Shown piece by piece: positions 1 to 11,091 of a DNA stretch of 64,000 nt (positions are counted from its first letter, which is position 1; the number at the start of each line of letters is the position of its first letter). The position numbers were made by a program, and so were the translations under genes. Source of the stretch: Tetrapyrgos nigripes. Its lineage: Eukaryota; Basidiomycota; Agaricomycetes; Agaricales; Campanellaceae. Below the pieces are notes generated by a model, which had not been told where the DNA came from, made no database searches, and was given only the letters and a program-made list of their open reading frames with translations. The DNA lies in the NCBI GenBank assembly GCA_013368315.1, contig JAACJM010000048.1, forward strand, positions 372,001 through 436,000. Reading direction: 5' to 3'.

Positions 1-96
1 TATCATTGTTGATGATGTCTTCATGATGTAGTTGCTGTCTTGCATGCAGAACATCACTTTTCATCTTTCTCCGTTCATCTTGCCAAGTGAGGACCC

Positions 97-592
97 TGTC
101 ATGACAGTATTATTTCAGGGTATTTTTGTTCATTTTCTGTTTCTTTTCTTCATCAGTCACTGCCTTTTGATCATCATTTTGATCATCCTTTGCCCTATCT
201 TTTGTTCATCTTTCCTTGATCATCTATGCACAGCTACTATCCCCTGTTTAATCATTTGTTCATCTTTTTATGAAACATCTCTTACAGGGACACTACGCAC
301 AGCTTGTTCATCTTTTGTTCATCTTTTCATGATACATCTCTTACAGGGACAATAGGCTGTACTTTGCTGATTCCTTTCTTCACTTTGCCCAGTTTTTATC
401 TTTCTTTCTGTTCTGTGTATATAAGCTTAGAGTAGTAGCTCCCTAGTCCCCATCTTGACCTCTTTGTCTTGGGACTAGGTGAGCATCTCATGTATTTCTT
501 GTCTTCACTTAATATTAACTTTGTCTTGGGACTAGGTTCTCATTGTCTTCTGTCTACTGTTGCTCTGTCTATGTCTACTGTTTGACACCACA
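97..592 (+). mobile_element. Solo LTR, family A, copy 1
   Basis: A 496-bp sequence beginning TGTCATGACAG and ending ACCACA, flanked on both sides by the same 5 bp, GACCC (92-96 and 593-597). TG...CA ends plus a 5-bp target duplication are the mark of an LTR-retrotransposon solo LTR. A TATA-like motif (GTATATAAGC, about 417-426) lies on the plus strand, followed by a pyrimidine-rich stretch, so the LTR probably points rightward. A second copy at 16536-17049 has its own duplication, TTCAT. No internal region of this family is recognisable in the window. Confidence 0.85.
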
Positions 593-597
593 GACCC

Positions 598-2833
598 AGG
601 GAAAACTGGATGAGTCTCAAAGATGGGTATAAGGGTGAAAGGATTAACATGACAGCGTGGAAGTGATGTGTCAAATAAGATTAGAGAAGGCTCAAGGACA
701 CAAAAGGCTCAATAGATCAAGTAAGGGGCTCAGAAGGCTTGGATGGCTCAAGCTCAGGCTCAGAGTGGGCTCAAAATATGTATGAAGGGGACTAAATACT
801 TGTAGCTACACTGGTGCCTGATCAAATAGAAGTACCAATTATACTAAAAAGAGTGCAAGATTTTTAAGGAACCATCATGTAGTACAATGTAGGAGTGGAT
901 AGGAGTTAAATGGGAAAGAATCAGCGAATAAAAGTCAGAGTAAATAAGTCTGAGATAAAAATAGAAAGAGTCTATTGCAATTGCAAAGACAGATTCGCTT
1001 TTCACCAGTCACTTCTTCCTCTCCCTGAGTCAGTAGACCATCAGACGTAGAATTCGACGCAGCTAAAAAAGGGACCCCATAACCCTCAGTGCTTGCTCAA
1101 GGCACTGGTGCAAAGGATGGAACAGACTCAGGATGATTCAGAGATGATTCTAGAGCCCTGTTCCTCTTACTGTACTTCTTTAGGCCTTTGCTGTTTACTC
1201 CTTTATTCCTCCTGTTTGTTTTTATCCTATTTGACAAGAACTCTTACCACTTCATCACTCCATCTCCCTTCCCAATCTCTAGGTTCTCTCATCTGAGATT
1301 CAAAGACTCTCACAGGAAGCTGTTCCCCATACCCCTCTCCATTGTCACCTTTCAGCTTCCTTTGCTGCTTTTGCTCTCTATCACCTTCACCAATCCTCAT
1401 CTGTGAATACTATGAAATTGACAAGAGAAGGACAGTGGTGACATAGCAGTAATGTGGTCACTGCCTGCCTCAATTTCACCTCAGGAATTGGCAATAACAT
1501 TGGATGAGTTGTTGAGGAAGGAGGTTGACTTTGGATTTCATAACACCATGAGGACCCTTTTCCCATCCCATCAGAACTGGTGCTCATGGAATAGTTCAGT
1601 CGTTGATGATGAGTTAGAACTTAGGACAGGATAAACGACAAAGAGAAGGAAGGCAAAATGAAATGGCTTTCATCTCATCCTTTCTTCCCTGCGTTTCTTC
1701 TGCTATCCTCTCCCCTCTTGTCTTGTTCCCTCTCTTCAACTGTGCAAATGTGTAGCACTGAAATATTGTTTATATGAAGCTACCTTTCAGGACTTGGTGT
1801 CTTTTTACTGCTGATTTGGAACCTTTTCATCCCACTCAGAGACTGGAAGTGGATGTTGTCCCCCTCTACAATTCATTACCCACCTAACACTCAATAAACA
1901 TGGAACTATGCCTGTGGCCATGATTCTATTACTTCACATCTCAAATTTCCTACATCTATTTCATCAAGCCTTGCCTTTGCTCTCCTTTACAGCTTCTTGC
2001 AACATTGTTTGTAGAGTGGGACTGAGTCTAGCAATGCCATTGTTGATAATCGGAAGCCAAACGATGATGACATGGCTGAAATGTGTTCACTGAGCTACTT
2101 CAGGGCTGTCATCTTCCTTCCTCACCATCTCCATCTCTTATGTGTCCTGGCTCTCCTTCTCTCTTCCCTGCCTCGAATACCTCAACATCACTCGCCCAAA
2201 TATATGTTTGTTGTCAGTTGCTGGAATGCTGGAATGGGCTACAGAATGGAGCTAGAGGTCAGGATTAGGATAGGCTTTACATGTGGAAGTTATAACCAGG
2301 AGCATTGGATGTAATGGGGAAGGAATTTAGCAGACCTGAACCAGAGATTGATGGGGGTTTGAGTGCTGAATAGCTCTGCAAGACAATCTCCACAGTAGTC
2401 GTGGTTCCTGATGAGTGACTACTACAGCCTCCCAACAACCCCTTCATTTTCTACCCAGTGGTCCTCTTCACTATCTCAACGATGCTGTCTTTAGCCTCAT
2501 CACAATTGCTTCATTTTTGCTGTTTCATCCTTCTTTCCTTGACTCTTGGATTCCCTTAGCAGAGATTGTACAACTTCCCTCTCCTTCTCTTGTTTCTTAC
2601 AACAACTGCATTTAACAACATCTTCACCGTCCACCTTCAATACAACTGCTTACAAATCTATCCTGTGAGCTAGCTCTGTCAACCTCCAATCCCCATTTGG
2701 CCAATCTCCTATGTCCAGCTACAGTTTGCTTTACCCCTCTATAGCCCTCTAGCAAATTGCATATGCAAACACTGCCAATATTCTGCTAATCATTGCTGTG
2801 AAATGGAACCAGAGCTCAGAGATATGCTAATAG
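598..2833. other. No recognisable gene
   Basis: AT-rich, with only short open frames on both strands. None shows a motif I recognise. The stretch lies between LTR family A and repeat family B. The same two repeats flank the N-terminal half of the KDZ gene at 16.5-19.1 kb in the same order, but I could not find KDZ motifs here. Confidence 0.5.
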
Positions 2834-3475
2834 GTGTCTTTTGTGTAACTTAAAGACTCTTACACAAATTGTAAAGTGTGAGTGTTCTGAGTAGTCAGAA
2901 TACTCAACAGTTCACTTGTAGTACAAGGACTTTTGGGTTTTTTTGGCACACAAGTTAAACACACACAAAGACTATAACAAGTCCACAAAGGTATAACCAA
3001 CAGTTTCAATTCACAATTTGTAGGCCCAAATGCCTTATAACCAGTTTCACAAGTCTGAGGACACACACAAAACCAACAAATTTGATTCAACACTATTGAT
3101 CCACACACTACATTTATACTCGATGTGAGTGAGGTAAATTTGGTAGAAGTGTAGTCTGTGTTTCACAGTCTACAGCAGCTTGAGTAACTATGAGAAATAC
3201 CTAGTCCTTTTATACTACTCACAGCTACTACTATACAGTTCTACATTTCTTTTTAATGTCAGCTAAAAGGTACATAAGAAAACCGAAATATTGGTCTAAC
3301 CACCAGTCCATGCTCACCAGTACTACTAGATTAAGTAGGTACCTTCTAATTAGGGTATCTAGGGAATGTACAGTATTATCTAAAACTAATAGGGCTTTAT
3401 ATGTTCCCTTTGCTTCATCCTCTTGACTAAGAGTACCTTTCTGGAACTGGCAGCCATAGTCATTCTGACTCACCT
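2834..3475. repeat. Dispersed repeat, family B, copy 1
   Basis: About 640 bp that reappears in the same orientation at about 18390-19103, with small indels. Shared landmarks are TAATAGGTGTCTTTTG at the left end, a CACACACAAAGACTATA stretch and AATACCTAGTCCTTTTATAC near the right. Read on the minus strand it contains TATA-like sequences (AGTATAAAAGG), so it could be a minus-oriented solo LTR. I could not establish a clean target duplication, so the class is uncertain. Confidence 0.6.
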
Positions 3476-4158
3476 AGCTCCACCATCCATGCTGGGCTAC
3501 ACCCATATGACTCACATTCCTTTACTGCCAATCAGTCACTATAGGTTTGTGTAGTCTTTGCTTATTCCTCTTCTTATGTTTTTCTAGCGCTACTATAGGC
3601 TTGGTGTCAATAGACCTAGTTTCTAGTATACTGCCAGTTCATGGCATAGTTCTCTTATAGATGAGTCCAGCTCTCTATAAGGTCCCACATAGATTTTGTA
3701 GTCGCACTTGTACCAATGAGAATGCCTCAGTCATCAGGCACACAGCTTGCTGATCTTACTGCTGCATTTGGAAATATATTTACCCTTTTGGGGCCTTCTC
3801 ATTATGACTCGTTCCTTAGCTCATGTACTGGCAGTAATGAACTATGGGTTTTATTCCTTCACTACTAGTCCATCCCTTTAGTACCATATGAAAGCTGACC
3901 TTTCTAGGAACTCATACATATATACTTTTTCCTACTTATCTATCCTTACTGTCTTTAAAAAGACTATTCCTTCTGTTGTGCTTACAAATGAGATATCAAT
4001 TACTATACTGCTAGTTTGGACATAGTCAGTTACTGTCACAAACTGCTACAGTTCTTTGCCCTCCTTCCTCTTCTACTTCATTATCAAACCCTTTCTCTGA
4101 TCATTCGTCCATCACATTTCCTCAATAAACCCTTTAACCTTATATTTCTGACTTTGAA
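3476..4158. other. No recognisable gene
   Basis: AT-rich spacer between repeat B and the fold-back element. No coding, RNA or repeat signal that I can support. Confidence 0.5.
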
Positions 4159-4161
4159 CTC

Positions 4162-5400
4162 CACTGGGTGCAAACACTTGTAAATCCTCTGCTTTACTGA
4201 GGTTTTACAAGAGTATTACACCAAGCCAATCAATATGTAAGACTCCTTGTCATACATTAGTATTACAAGAGACAGAAAAAATTAGAACAACCTTGTATGA
4301 CCATTGTAAGTCATAAAGAAATACCATGGACTTTCAGTGTGACTTGCTGTCACTGTATACCCTTGGTGGATATACTGTGGAATTACACAGGAATTTCAGA
4401 GTGACTTTTTGTCACAATATGTCATGTAGTAAGACACATAGGAAATACTGGAGTATTTCAGTGTGACAGATAATCACAGTATGACAAACAGTAAGGCAAG
4501 AGAGATTTACAAAGGACTTACAAGGAAGCAAAATCTGCAGGAAATTTACAAAGTGACAATCAAGTCACAGTAATACACTTGTAAGCCTAGCTGTATTATG
4601 AAGGAATTACAAGAAAGATTTGCTACAAAGACTGGTAAATCCTCAGCCTTACTGGAGTATTACAAGAGTATTATGGGGAACCAATCAATATGTAAGTTGG
4701 CTTGACTTACAAGTGTATTACAAAATAGACAAAAAATGAGGACTATTCTGAAAGACCATTGTAAGCTGCAAGGACATACCATGGACTTTCAGTGTGAGGC
4801 TTTGTCACAGTATAGCATTGAAGAGCATACAGTGGAATTACAAGGTGACTTTTTTGTCACAGTATGTCTTCTTGTAAAACAGAACTGAAATACCAGGGTA
4901 TTTCAGTGGGAGATAATGTCACAGTAAGACAATTTGTAAACCAAGTAAAATTTACAGAGGACTTACCAGAAGGTAGAACTTGAAAGTCTTGGGTAAGACT
5001 GCTCATATTTACAAAGAATTTACGGAGGGACAGCTGTGTCACAGTAATACCCTAGAAAGACTTGTGGTTTTACAAGGGAATTACAAGATGCAGGTTTTAA
5101 AAGTCCATCTCGTAAGTCTCTGGAAAAAACCTACATGCTAAATGGAGAATATACAGTGTGACAGACTGGTCACAGTAAGACACTTGTAAGTCACAAGACA
5201 TTACAATGACTTTACTGAAAAGTGACTATTTTGTAAGTCATCATGTATATCCAATGGACTTACAAGAGACTTGTTGGATGGACTTGCAGTGCATGTCAAT
5301 TAAGTAATACAGAAGGGCTTACTGAAAATTTACAGGATGTAATACAATGAATTCATTCAACCAGGTCAATTAAATGTTACTAAATATAAATAGACAGCTC
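4162..5400 (+). repeat. Left subterminal repeat field of the fold-back element
   Basis: Two motifs recur every 60-130 bp. One is a dyad of the form GTGAC-N(5-8)-GTCAC, usually inside CAGTGTGAC...GTCACAGTA. Examples are near 4340, 4400, 4458, 4552, 4796, 4845, 4905, 5028 and 5155. The other is a TTACAAG/GTATTAC unit, often as TTACAAGAGTATTAC. CACTA transposons carry such subterminal binding sites for their DNA-binding protein. The sites are imperfect but their spacing and symmetry are plain. Confidence 0.75.
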
Positions 5401-5410
5401 AGGCTGGACT

Positions 5411-6905
5411 GTGTCTGTCTTGTCATCTCCGTCTGCTCAGTCTGTTAGGTCGTCTGCCTCGTCTGCCTCGTCTGCCTCGTCTGCTCCGTCTGCTCCGTCT
5501 GCTCCGTCTGCCTCGTCTGCCTCTTCTGCTCCATCTGCTCCGTCTGCTCCGTCTGCCTCATCTGCCTTGTCTGCTCCGTCTGCTCCATCTGCTCCGTCTG
5601 CCTTGTCTGCTCCGTCTGCCTCGTCTGCGCCGTCTGTCCCGTCTGCCTCGTCTGCCTCGTCTGCCTCCTCGTCTGCCTCGTCTGCCTCCTCGTCTGCCCC
5701 GTCGTCTGCCTCGTCTGCCCTGTCGTCTGCCTCGTCTGCCTCGTCGTCTGCCTCGTCTGCCTCGTCTGCCCCGTCTGCTCCGTCTGCCTCGTCTGCCTCC
5801 TCGTCTGCCCCGTCGTCTGCCTCGTCTGCCCTGTCGTCTGCCTCGTCTGCCTCGTCGTCTGCCTCGTCTGCCTCGTCATCTGCCTCGTCTGCCTCGTCGT
5901 CTGCCTCGTCTGCCTCGTCGTCTGCCTCGTCTGCCTCGTCTGCCCCGTCGTCTGCCTCGTCTGCCTCGTCTGCCTCGTCTGCCCCGTCTTGTCTGCCTTG
6001 TCTGCCTTGTCTGCCTTGTCTGCCTTGTCTGCCCCGTCGTCTGCCTCGTCTGCCCCGTCGTCTGCCTCGTCTGCCTCGTCTGCTGCCTCGTCTGCCTCGT
6101 CTGCCCCGTCTGCTCTGTCTGCCTCGTCTGCCCCGTCTGCTCCGTCTGCCTCGTCTGCCCCGTCTGCTCGTCTGCCTCGTCTGCCCCGTCTGCTCCGTCT
6201 GCCTCGTCTGCCCCGTCTGCCCCGTCTGCTCCTCCGTCTGCCTCGTCTGCCCCGTCTGCTCCGTCTGCCTTGTCTGCCTTGTCTGCCCCGTCTGCTCCGT
6301 CTGCCTCGTCTGCCCCGTCTGCTCCGTCTGCCTTGTCTGCCTTGTCTGCCTTGTCTGCCTTGTCTGCCTTGTCTGCCTTGTCTGCCTTGTCTGCCTTGTC
6401 TGCCTTGTCTGCCTTGTCTGCCTTGTCTGCCTAGTCTGCCTTGTCTGCCTTGTCTGCTCCGTCTGCCTTGTCTGCCTTGTCTGCCCCGTCTGCGCCGTCT
6501 GCTCCGTCTGCCTTGTCTGCCTTGTCTGCTTTGTCTGCCTAGTCTGCCTTGTCTGCCTCGTCTGCCTTGTCTGCTCCGTCTGCCTCGTCTGCCTTGTCTG
6601 CTCCGTCTGCCTTGTCTGCCTCATCTGCTCCGTCTGCCTTGTCTGCCTTGTCTGCTCCGTCTGCCTCGTCTGCCTCGTCTGCCCTGTCTGCCTTGTCTGC
6701 CTTGTCTGCTCCGTCTGCCTCGTCTGCCTCGTCTGCCTTGTCTGCTCCGTCTGCCTCGTCTGCCTTGTCTGCTCCGTCTGCCTCGTCTGCCTCGTCTGCT
6801 CCGTCTGCCTTGTCTGCCTCGTCTGCTCCGTCTGCCTTGTCTGCTCCATCTGCCTTGTCTGCTCCATCTGCCTCGTCTGCTCCGTCTGCCTCGTCTGCCT
6901 CGTCT
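5411..6905 (+). repeat. 9-bp minisatellite, left array
   Basis: About 1.5 kb of a 9-nt unit, GTCTGCCTC, with variants GTCTGCTCC, GTCTGCCCC and GTCTGCCTT and occasional 12- or 6-nt steps. Because 9 is a multiple of 3 and the unit has few stop-prone triplets, long frames stay open on both strands. They encode only tripeptide repeats such as SAS, LPR, CLV, TRQ, DEA or RGR. I do not regard these as genes. The array starts right after a short block (about 5405-5448) that is repeated at both inverted blocks on the right side. Confidence 0.9.
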
Positions 6906-6920
6906 ATACCACGCATGGTA

Positions 6921-8035
6921 TACCTTAAATTTGGCAGGTTTTTCCCACAGCTGGTAATTTGATGTGGCGGTAGGCAGGGCCTTAGGGGCCAGTAGGGCGG
7001 GTTTTTCTCATGCCTCGAAATTTAATGGGAGGTGCAGGCGGTCAGTAGGGGCCAGAATCTGCAAATGGAATAGGGGTAGTAGCTGTGGCTGGCTCAGAAA
7101 ATGCGAAATAAATTCCTGGAGCCGGCAATCAAAAGTGATGTAAGTATATAAGAGGGTGTATTTTGGGTCGCTGAATCCGAATATCTAATCAAATTTGCAA
7201 TAACTGCAGTGGGTATAGAGATATGGCCAAAATACTCTCCAAAATACAGCAAAATAGCAGGATGGGTACTGGTCATTGCATCCAATCAGCTCTGATCATT
7301 ATGCAAATTGGTAGGATACTGCTTTTGGATTCTATAAACTTGGGAATAACATTTATTTTATTATATAATCAATGTCTAGTGAGATATCCTCAATTTACTC
7401 TGACAAAAGTGAAAAATTTGGGATGGCCATGGACACTCCATGTTATAGCATCTAATATAATTATGGATATGCTTACAAGGATATTTTGTGTCCCTGAATC
7501 AGAATATCCACTTGGATAAGCTCTATATTCTGTGGTTCTGGTGATATGGAATACTTACCCCTAAATATAGGTACCTGTGGCATCCACAAATATGCAACTT
7601 ATAAATTTGTTTGAGAGGGTGGATAAATGTTCATTAATACCCTCAATCATAATATAAACTCATGTTTTTGATATCTTCAAAATACAAGACTCTATTTTCA
7701 ATTTATTCCCCAAAAATTGCCACAAAAGTGAAAAAGAGGAATGGCCATGCACAGGGCATGGTGTGGCATCCAATATGATCATGTATATGCCTACTAAGAT
7801 AAATTTGGTTGTGGAATCCTAATATCCACTTCGATTGGCTCTATAGGCTATGGGTACTCTGCTATTCAAGACTTACCCCCAAACGTGGGTACCTGTGGCA
7901 CCTGCAAATATGTACTTTATAAAATAGGATGAGTGGGCTTAAAAGTGTTGATTGATGTCCCAAACAGTAATATGAAGTCATATCACCTATATCCCTAAGT
8001 TCTAAGACTCTATTCTTAATTTATTCCCCAGACAG
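6921..8035 (+). repeat. Inner left arm with about 320-bp tandem units
   Basis: About 1.1 kb paired in reverse with 8395-9440. Inside it an AATATC-rich landmark (GAATCC/GAATCA plus AATATC) recurs at about 7173, 7496 and 7814, a period of about 320 bp. Each unit also has a GGCCATGG or GGCCATGC block and a GGTACCTGTGGCA block. No convincing coding frame. Confidence 0.7.
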
Positions 8036-8394
8036 CAAAGATAGCCCTAATTTTCACCTTCATTGACACATATACCTATCTTTTGGCTTTGACACTGGCA
8101 TTCTGACTACCCTCCCATCATTCTAAGCCATAATTCTTGTGTTACTGGCAGTTTGGATGTGCTCACTGAAAGACATGTTCAGATATAGCCTTAAGTGCTA
8201 TAAGTATCCTTACGTGCAACTCAGTTTGACTTTAACCTGGTGCATGTACCTAGAACATCTGCTAGATATTTTGGATGGCTGATCATCTTTTAAGTGGTAC
8301 TAAAAGATGAAATACATAGTATGAGTGCCTCCAGTAACCTCTGGAATGAGATATGCCCATGTATATGGTTCCAAAAGGTACTATTTTCGCTTTT
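8036..8394. other. Unpaired centre of the fold-back element
   Basis: About 360 bp with no partner on the other side, so it would be the loop of the cruciform. It holds no ORF, RNA signature or motif that I recognise. Confidence 0.55.
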
Positions 8395-9440
8395 TGAGTA
8401 ATAAATTGGGAATAGAGTCTTGGATCTTGGGGATATGGAACATATGACGTCATATTCTTGTTTGGGGCTTTGATAAACAGTTATCCACCTATCTCCACAG
8501 TTTTTTAAGATACATATTTACAGGTGCCACAGGTACCCATGCTTGGGAGTAAGTCTTCAATAGCAGAGTAGCCACAGCTTATAGAGCCAATCTAAGTGGA
8601 TATTTGGATTCAAGGACCCGGACTAATTGAATAGACATATACATAGCTGTATTGGATGCCATACCATGCCCTCTCCATGGCCATCTCACTTTTTTCGCTT
8701 TTGTGGCAATTTTTGGGAAATAAATTGAAAATAGAGTCTTGTATCTTCAAGATATGAAGAATATGACTTTATATTCTGATTGAAAGTATTAATGAACATT
8801 TATCCACCCTCTCAAACAAATTTATAAGTTGCATATTTGTGGGTGCCACAGGTACCTATATTTAGGAGTAAGTATTCCATATCACCAGAACCACAGAATA
8901 TAGAGCTTATCCAAGTGGATATTCTAATTCAGGGACACAGAATACCCTAGTAAGCATATCCATAACTATATTAGATGCTATAACATGTAGTGTCCATGGC
9001 CATCCCAAATTTTCACTTTTTTGAGAGTAAATTGAGGATATCTCACTAGACATTGATTATATAATAAAATAAATGTTATTCCCAAGTTTATAGAATCCAA
9101 AAGCAGTATCCTACCAATTTGCAAAATGATCAGAGCTGATTGGATGCAATGGCCAGTACCCATCCTGCTATTTGCTGTATTTTGGACAGTATTTTGGCCA
9201 TATCTCTATAGCCACTGCAGGTATTGCGAATCTGATTGGATATTTGAATTCAGTGACGGAAAATACATCCTCTTATATACTTATATCACTTTTCATTGCC
9301 GGCTCCAGGAATTTATTTTGCATTTTCTGAGCCAGCCACAGCTACTACCCCTATTGCATTTGCAGATTCAGGGCCCTATCGACGGCCTGCACCTCCCATC
9401 AAATTTTCAGGCGTGAGAAAAACCCGCCCTACTGCCCCCT
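8395..9440 (-). repeat. Inner right arm with about 320-bp tandem units
   Basis: Reverse complement of 6970-8035 with scattered substitutions. For example, the reverse complement of GATGGGTACTGG (7261) is found ending at 9164. The AATATC landmark recurs at about 8605, 8927 and 9247, again a spacing of about 320 bp. Confidence 0.7.
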
Positions 9441-9447
9441 AAGGGGC

Positions 9448-9600
9448 ACAGTGGCTTACTACGCATGGTATGCAATACTACGCATGGTATAGGGCTGGCA
9501 CAGTGGCTTACTATGCGTGATATGCAAAAATAAAATGCGATATACTATGCATGGTATGGGGTGGAACAGTGATTCACTATGCATAGTATCATACCATAAT
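9448..9600. repeat. Cluster of a 14-bp palindromic motif
   Basis: Five copies of ACTAYGCRTRRTAT start at 9457, 9477, 9510, 9544 and 9576. The last, ACTATGCATAGTAT, has a perfect 12-bp palindromic core. Three copies follow a CAGTGGCTTACTA or CAGTGATTCACTA lead, giving a loose 50-65 bp module. A related palindrome (TACCACGCATGGTA, 6907-6920) sits at the matching edge of the left satellite. The variants differ by CG, TG and CA. Confidence 0.7.
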
Positions 9601-9683
9601 ATAGGTACAGATAAGCCTCTACAAACTACACATTGTGCCCAGCAGAGTACTATCAGTATACTATGTGTAGCAGTTACAGCTAC

Positions 9684-10556
9684 AGCTGCGTCTGCTCCAT
9701 CGGCCTCGTCTGCCCCGTCTGCTCCGTCTGCCTCGTCTGCCCCGTCTGCTCTGTCTGCCTTGTCTGCCTTGTCTGCCTTGTCTGCCTTGTCTGCCTTGTC
9801 TGCTCCGTCTGCCTCGTCTGCCTTGTCTGCTCCGTCTGCCTCGTCTGCCCCGTCTGCTCGTCTGCCCCGTCTGCCTCGTCTGCCTCGTCTGCCCCGTCTG
9901 CTCCGTCTGCCTTGTCTGCCCCGTCTGCCTTGTCTGCTCCATCTGCCTTGTCTGCTCCGTCTGCCTCGTCTGCCCCGTCTGCCTCGTCTGCCTCGTCTGC
10001 CCCGTCTGCCCGTCTGCCTCGTCTGCCCCGTCTGCTTCGTCTGCCTCGTCTGCCCCCGTCTGCTCGTCTGCCTCGTCTGCCCCGTCTGCTCGTCTGCCTC
10101 GTCTGCCCCGTCTGCCTCGTCTGCCCCGTCTGCTCATCTGCCTCGTCTGCCCCGTCTGCTTCGTCTGCCTCGTCTGCCCCGTCTGCTCCGTCTGCCTCGT
10201 CTGCCCCCTCTGCTCCGTCTGCCTCGTCTGCCCCGTCTGCCCCATCTGCTCTGTCTGCCTCGTCTGCCCCGTCTGCCCCGTCTGCCTCGTCTGCCCCGTC
10301 TGCCTCGTCTGCTCCGTCTGCCTCGTCTGCCTCGTCTGCTCCGTCTGCCTCGTCTGCCTTGTCTGCCCCGTCTGCCTCGTCTGCCTTGTCTGCTCTGTCT
10401 GCCTCGTCTGCCTTGTCTGCTCCGTCTGCCTCGTCTGCCTTGTCTGCTCCGTCTGCCTTGTCTGCCTTGTCTGCCCCGTCTGCCTTGTCTGCCTTGTCTG
10501 CCCCGTCTGCCTCGTCTGCTCCGTCTGCCTCGTCTGCCTCGTCTGCTTCGTCTGCC
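9684..10556 (+). repeat. 9-bp minisatellite, right inner block, same orientation as left array
   Basis: The same GTCTGCCTC unit in plus orientation, about 870 bp. In a simple palindrome the right array should be reverse-complemented. This block is not, so the right arm has an internal inversion or a second array. It ends at CTAACAGACTGAGCAGAC, where the orientation flips. Confidence 0.85.
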
Positions 10557-10572
10557 CTAACAGACTGAGCAG

Positions 10573-11046
10573 ACAAAGATGACAAGGCAGACACAGTCCC
10601 AAGGCAGACAGGGCAGACGATGCAGATGGAGCAGACGAGGCAGATGAGACAGATGGGGCAGACGGGGCAGACGGAGCAGACGAGGCAGACGGAGCAGACG
10701 AGGCAGACGGAGCAGACAAGGCAGACAAGGCAGACAAGGCAGACGGGGCAGACAAGGCAGACAAGGCAGACAGGGCAGACGAGGCAGACGAGGCAGACGG
10801 GGCAGACGAGGCAGACGGGGCAGACGAGGCAGACGAGGCAGACGAGGCAGATGGGGCAGACGGGGCAGACGAGGCAGACGAGGCAGACGGGGCAGACGAG
10901 GCAGACGAGGCAGACGGGGCAGACGAGGCAGACGAGGCAGACGGGGCAGACGAGGCAGACGAGGCAGACGGGGCAGACGAGGCAGACGAGGCAGACAGGG
11001 CAGACGAGGCAGACGGAGCAGACAAGGCAGACAAGGCAGACGTAAC
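10573..11046 (-). repeat. 9-bp minisatellite, right outer block, inverted
   Basis: About 470 bp of the same unit read as GAGGCAGAC on the plus strand, so it is inverted relative to 9684-10556 and pairs with the left array. Both of its edges carry the array-start block containing CAGACTGAGCA (about 10560-10605 and 11043-11090), the same block that opens the left array at 5405-5448. Confidence 0.85.
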
Positions 11047-11091
11047 AGACTGAGCAAACGAAGATGACAAGGCAGACACAGTCCAGCCTGA

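Noticed and set aside
2834..3475. Repeat B as a definite solo LTR
   Set aside because: TATA-like motifs fit, but I could not find matching TG/CA ends with a target duplication at both copies, so it is listed only as a dispersed repeat.
4857..5042. The 61-codon frame found identically at 4857-5042 (minus) and 11448-11633 (plus) as a gene
   Set aside because: It is the same subterminal repeat DNA seen from both arms of the palindrome and has no protein-like features beyond that.
5411..6957. Open frames of up to 505 codons on both strands in the left 9-bp array (Ser/Ala, Leu/Pro/Arg, Cys/Leu/Val, Thr/Arg/Gln, Asp/Glu/Ala)
   Set aside because: Product of the 9-nt minisatellite unit, which has no stop in any of six frames. 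No independent coding evidence.
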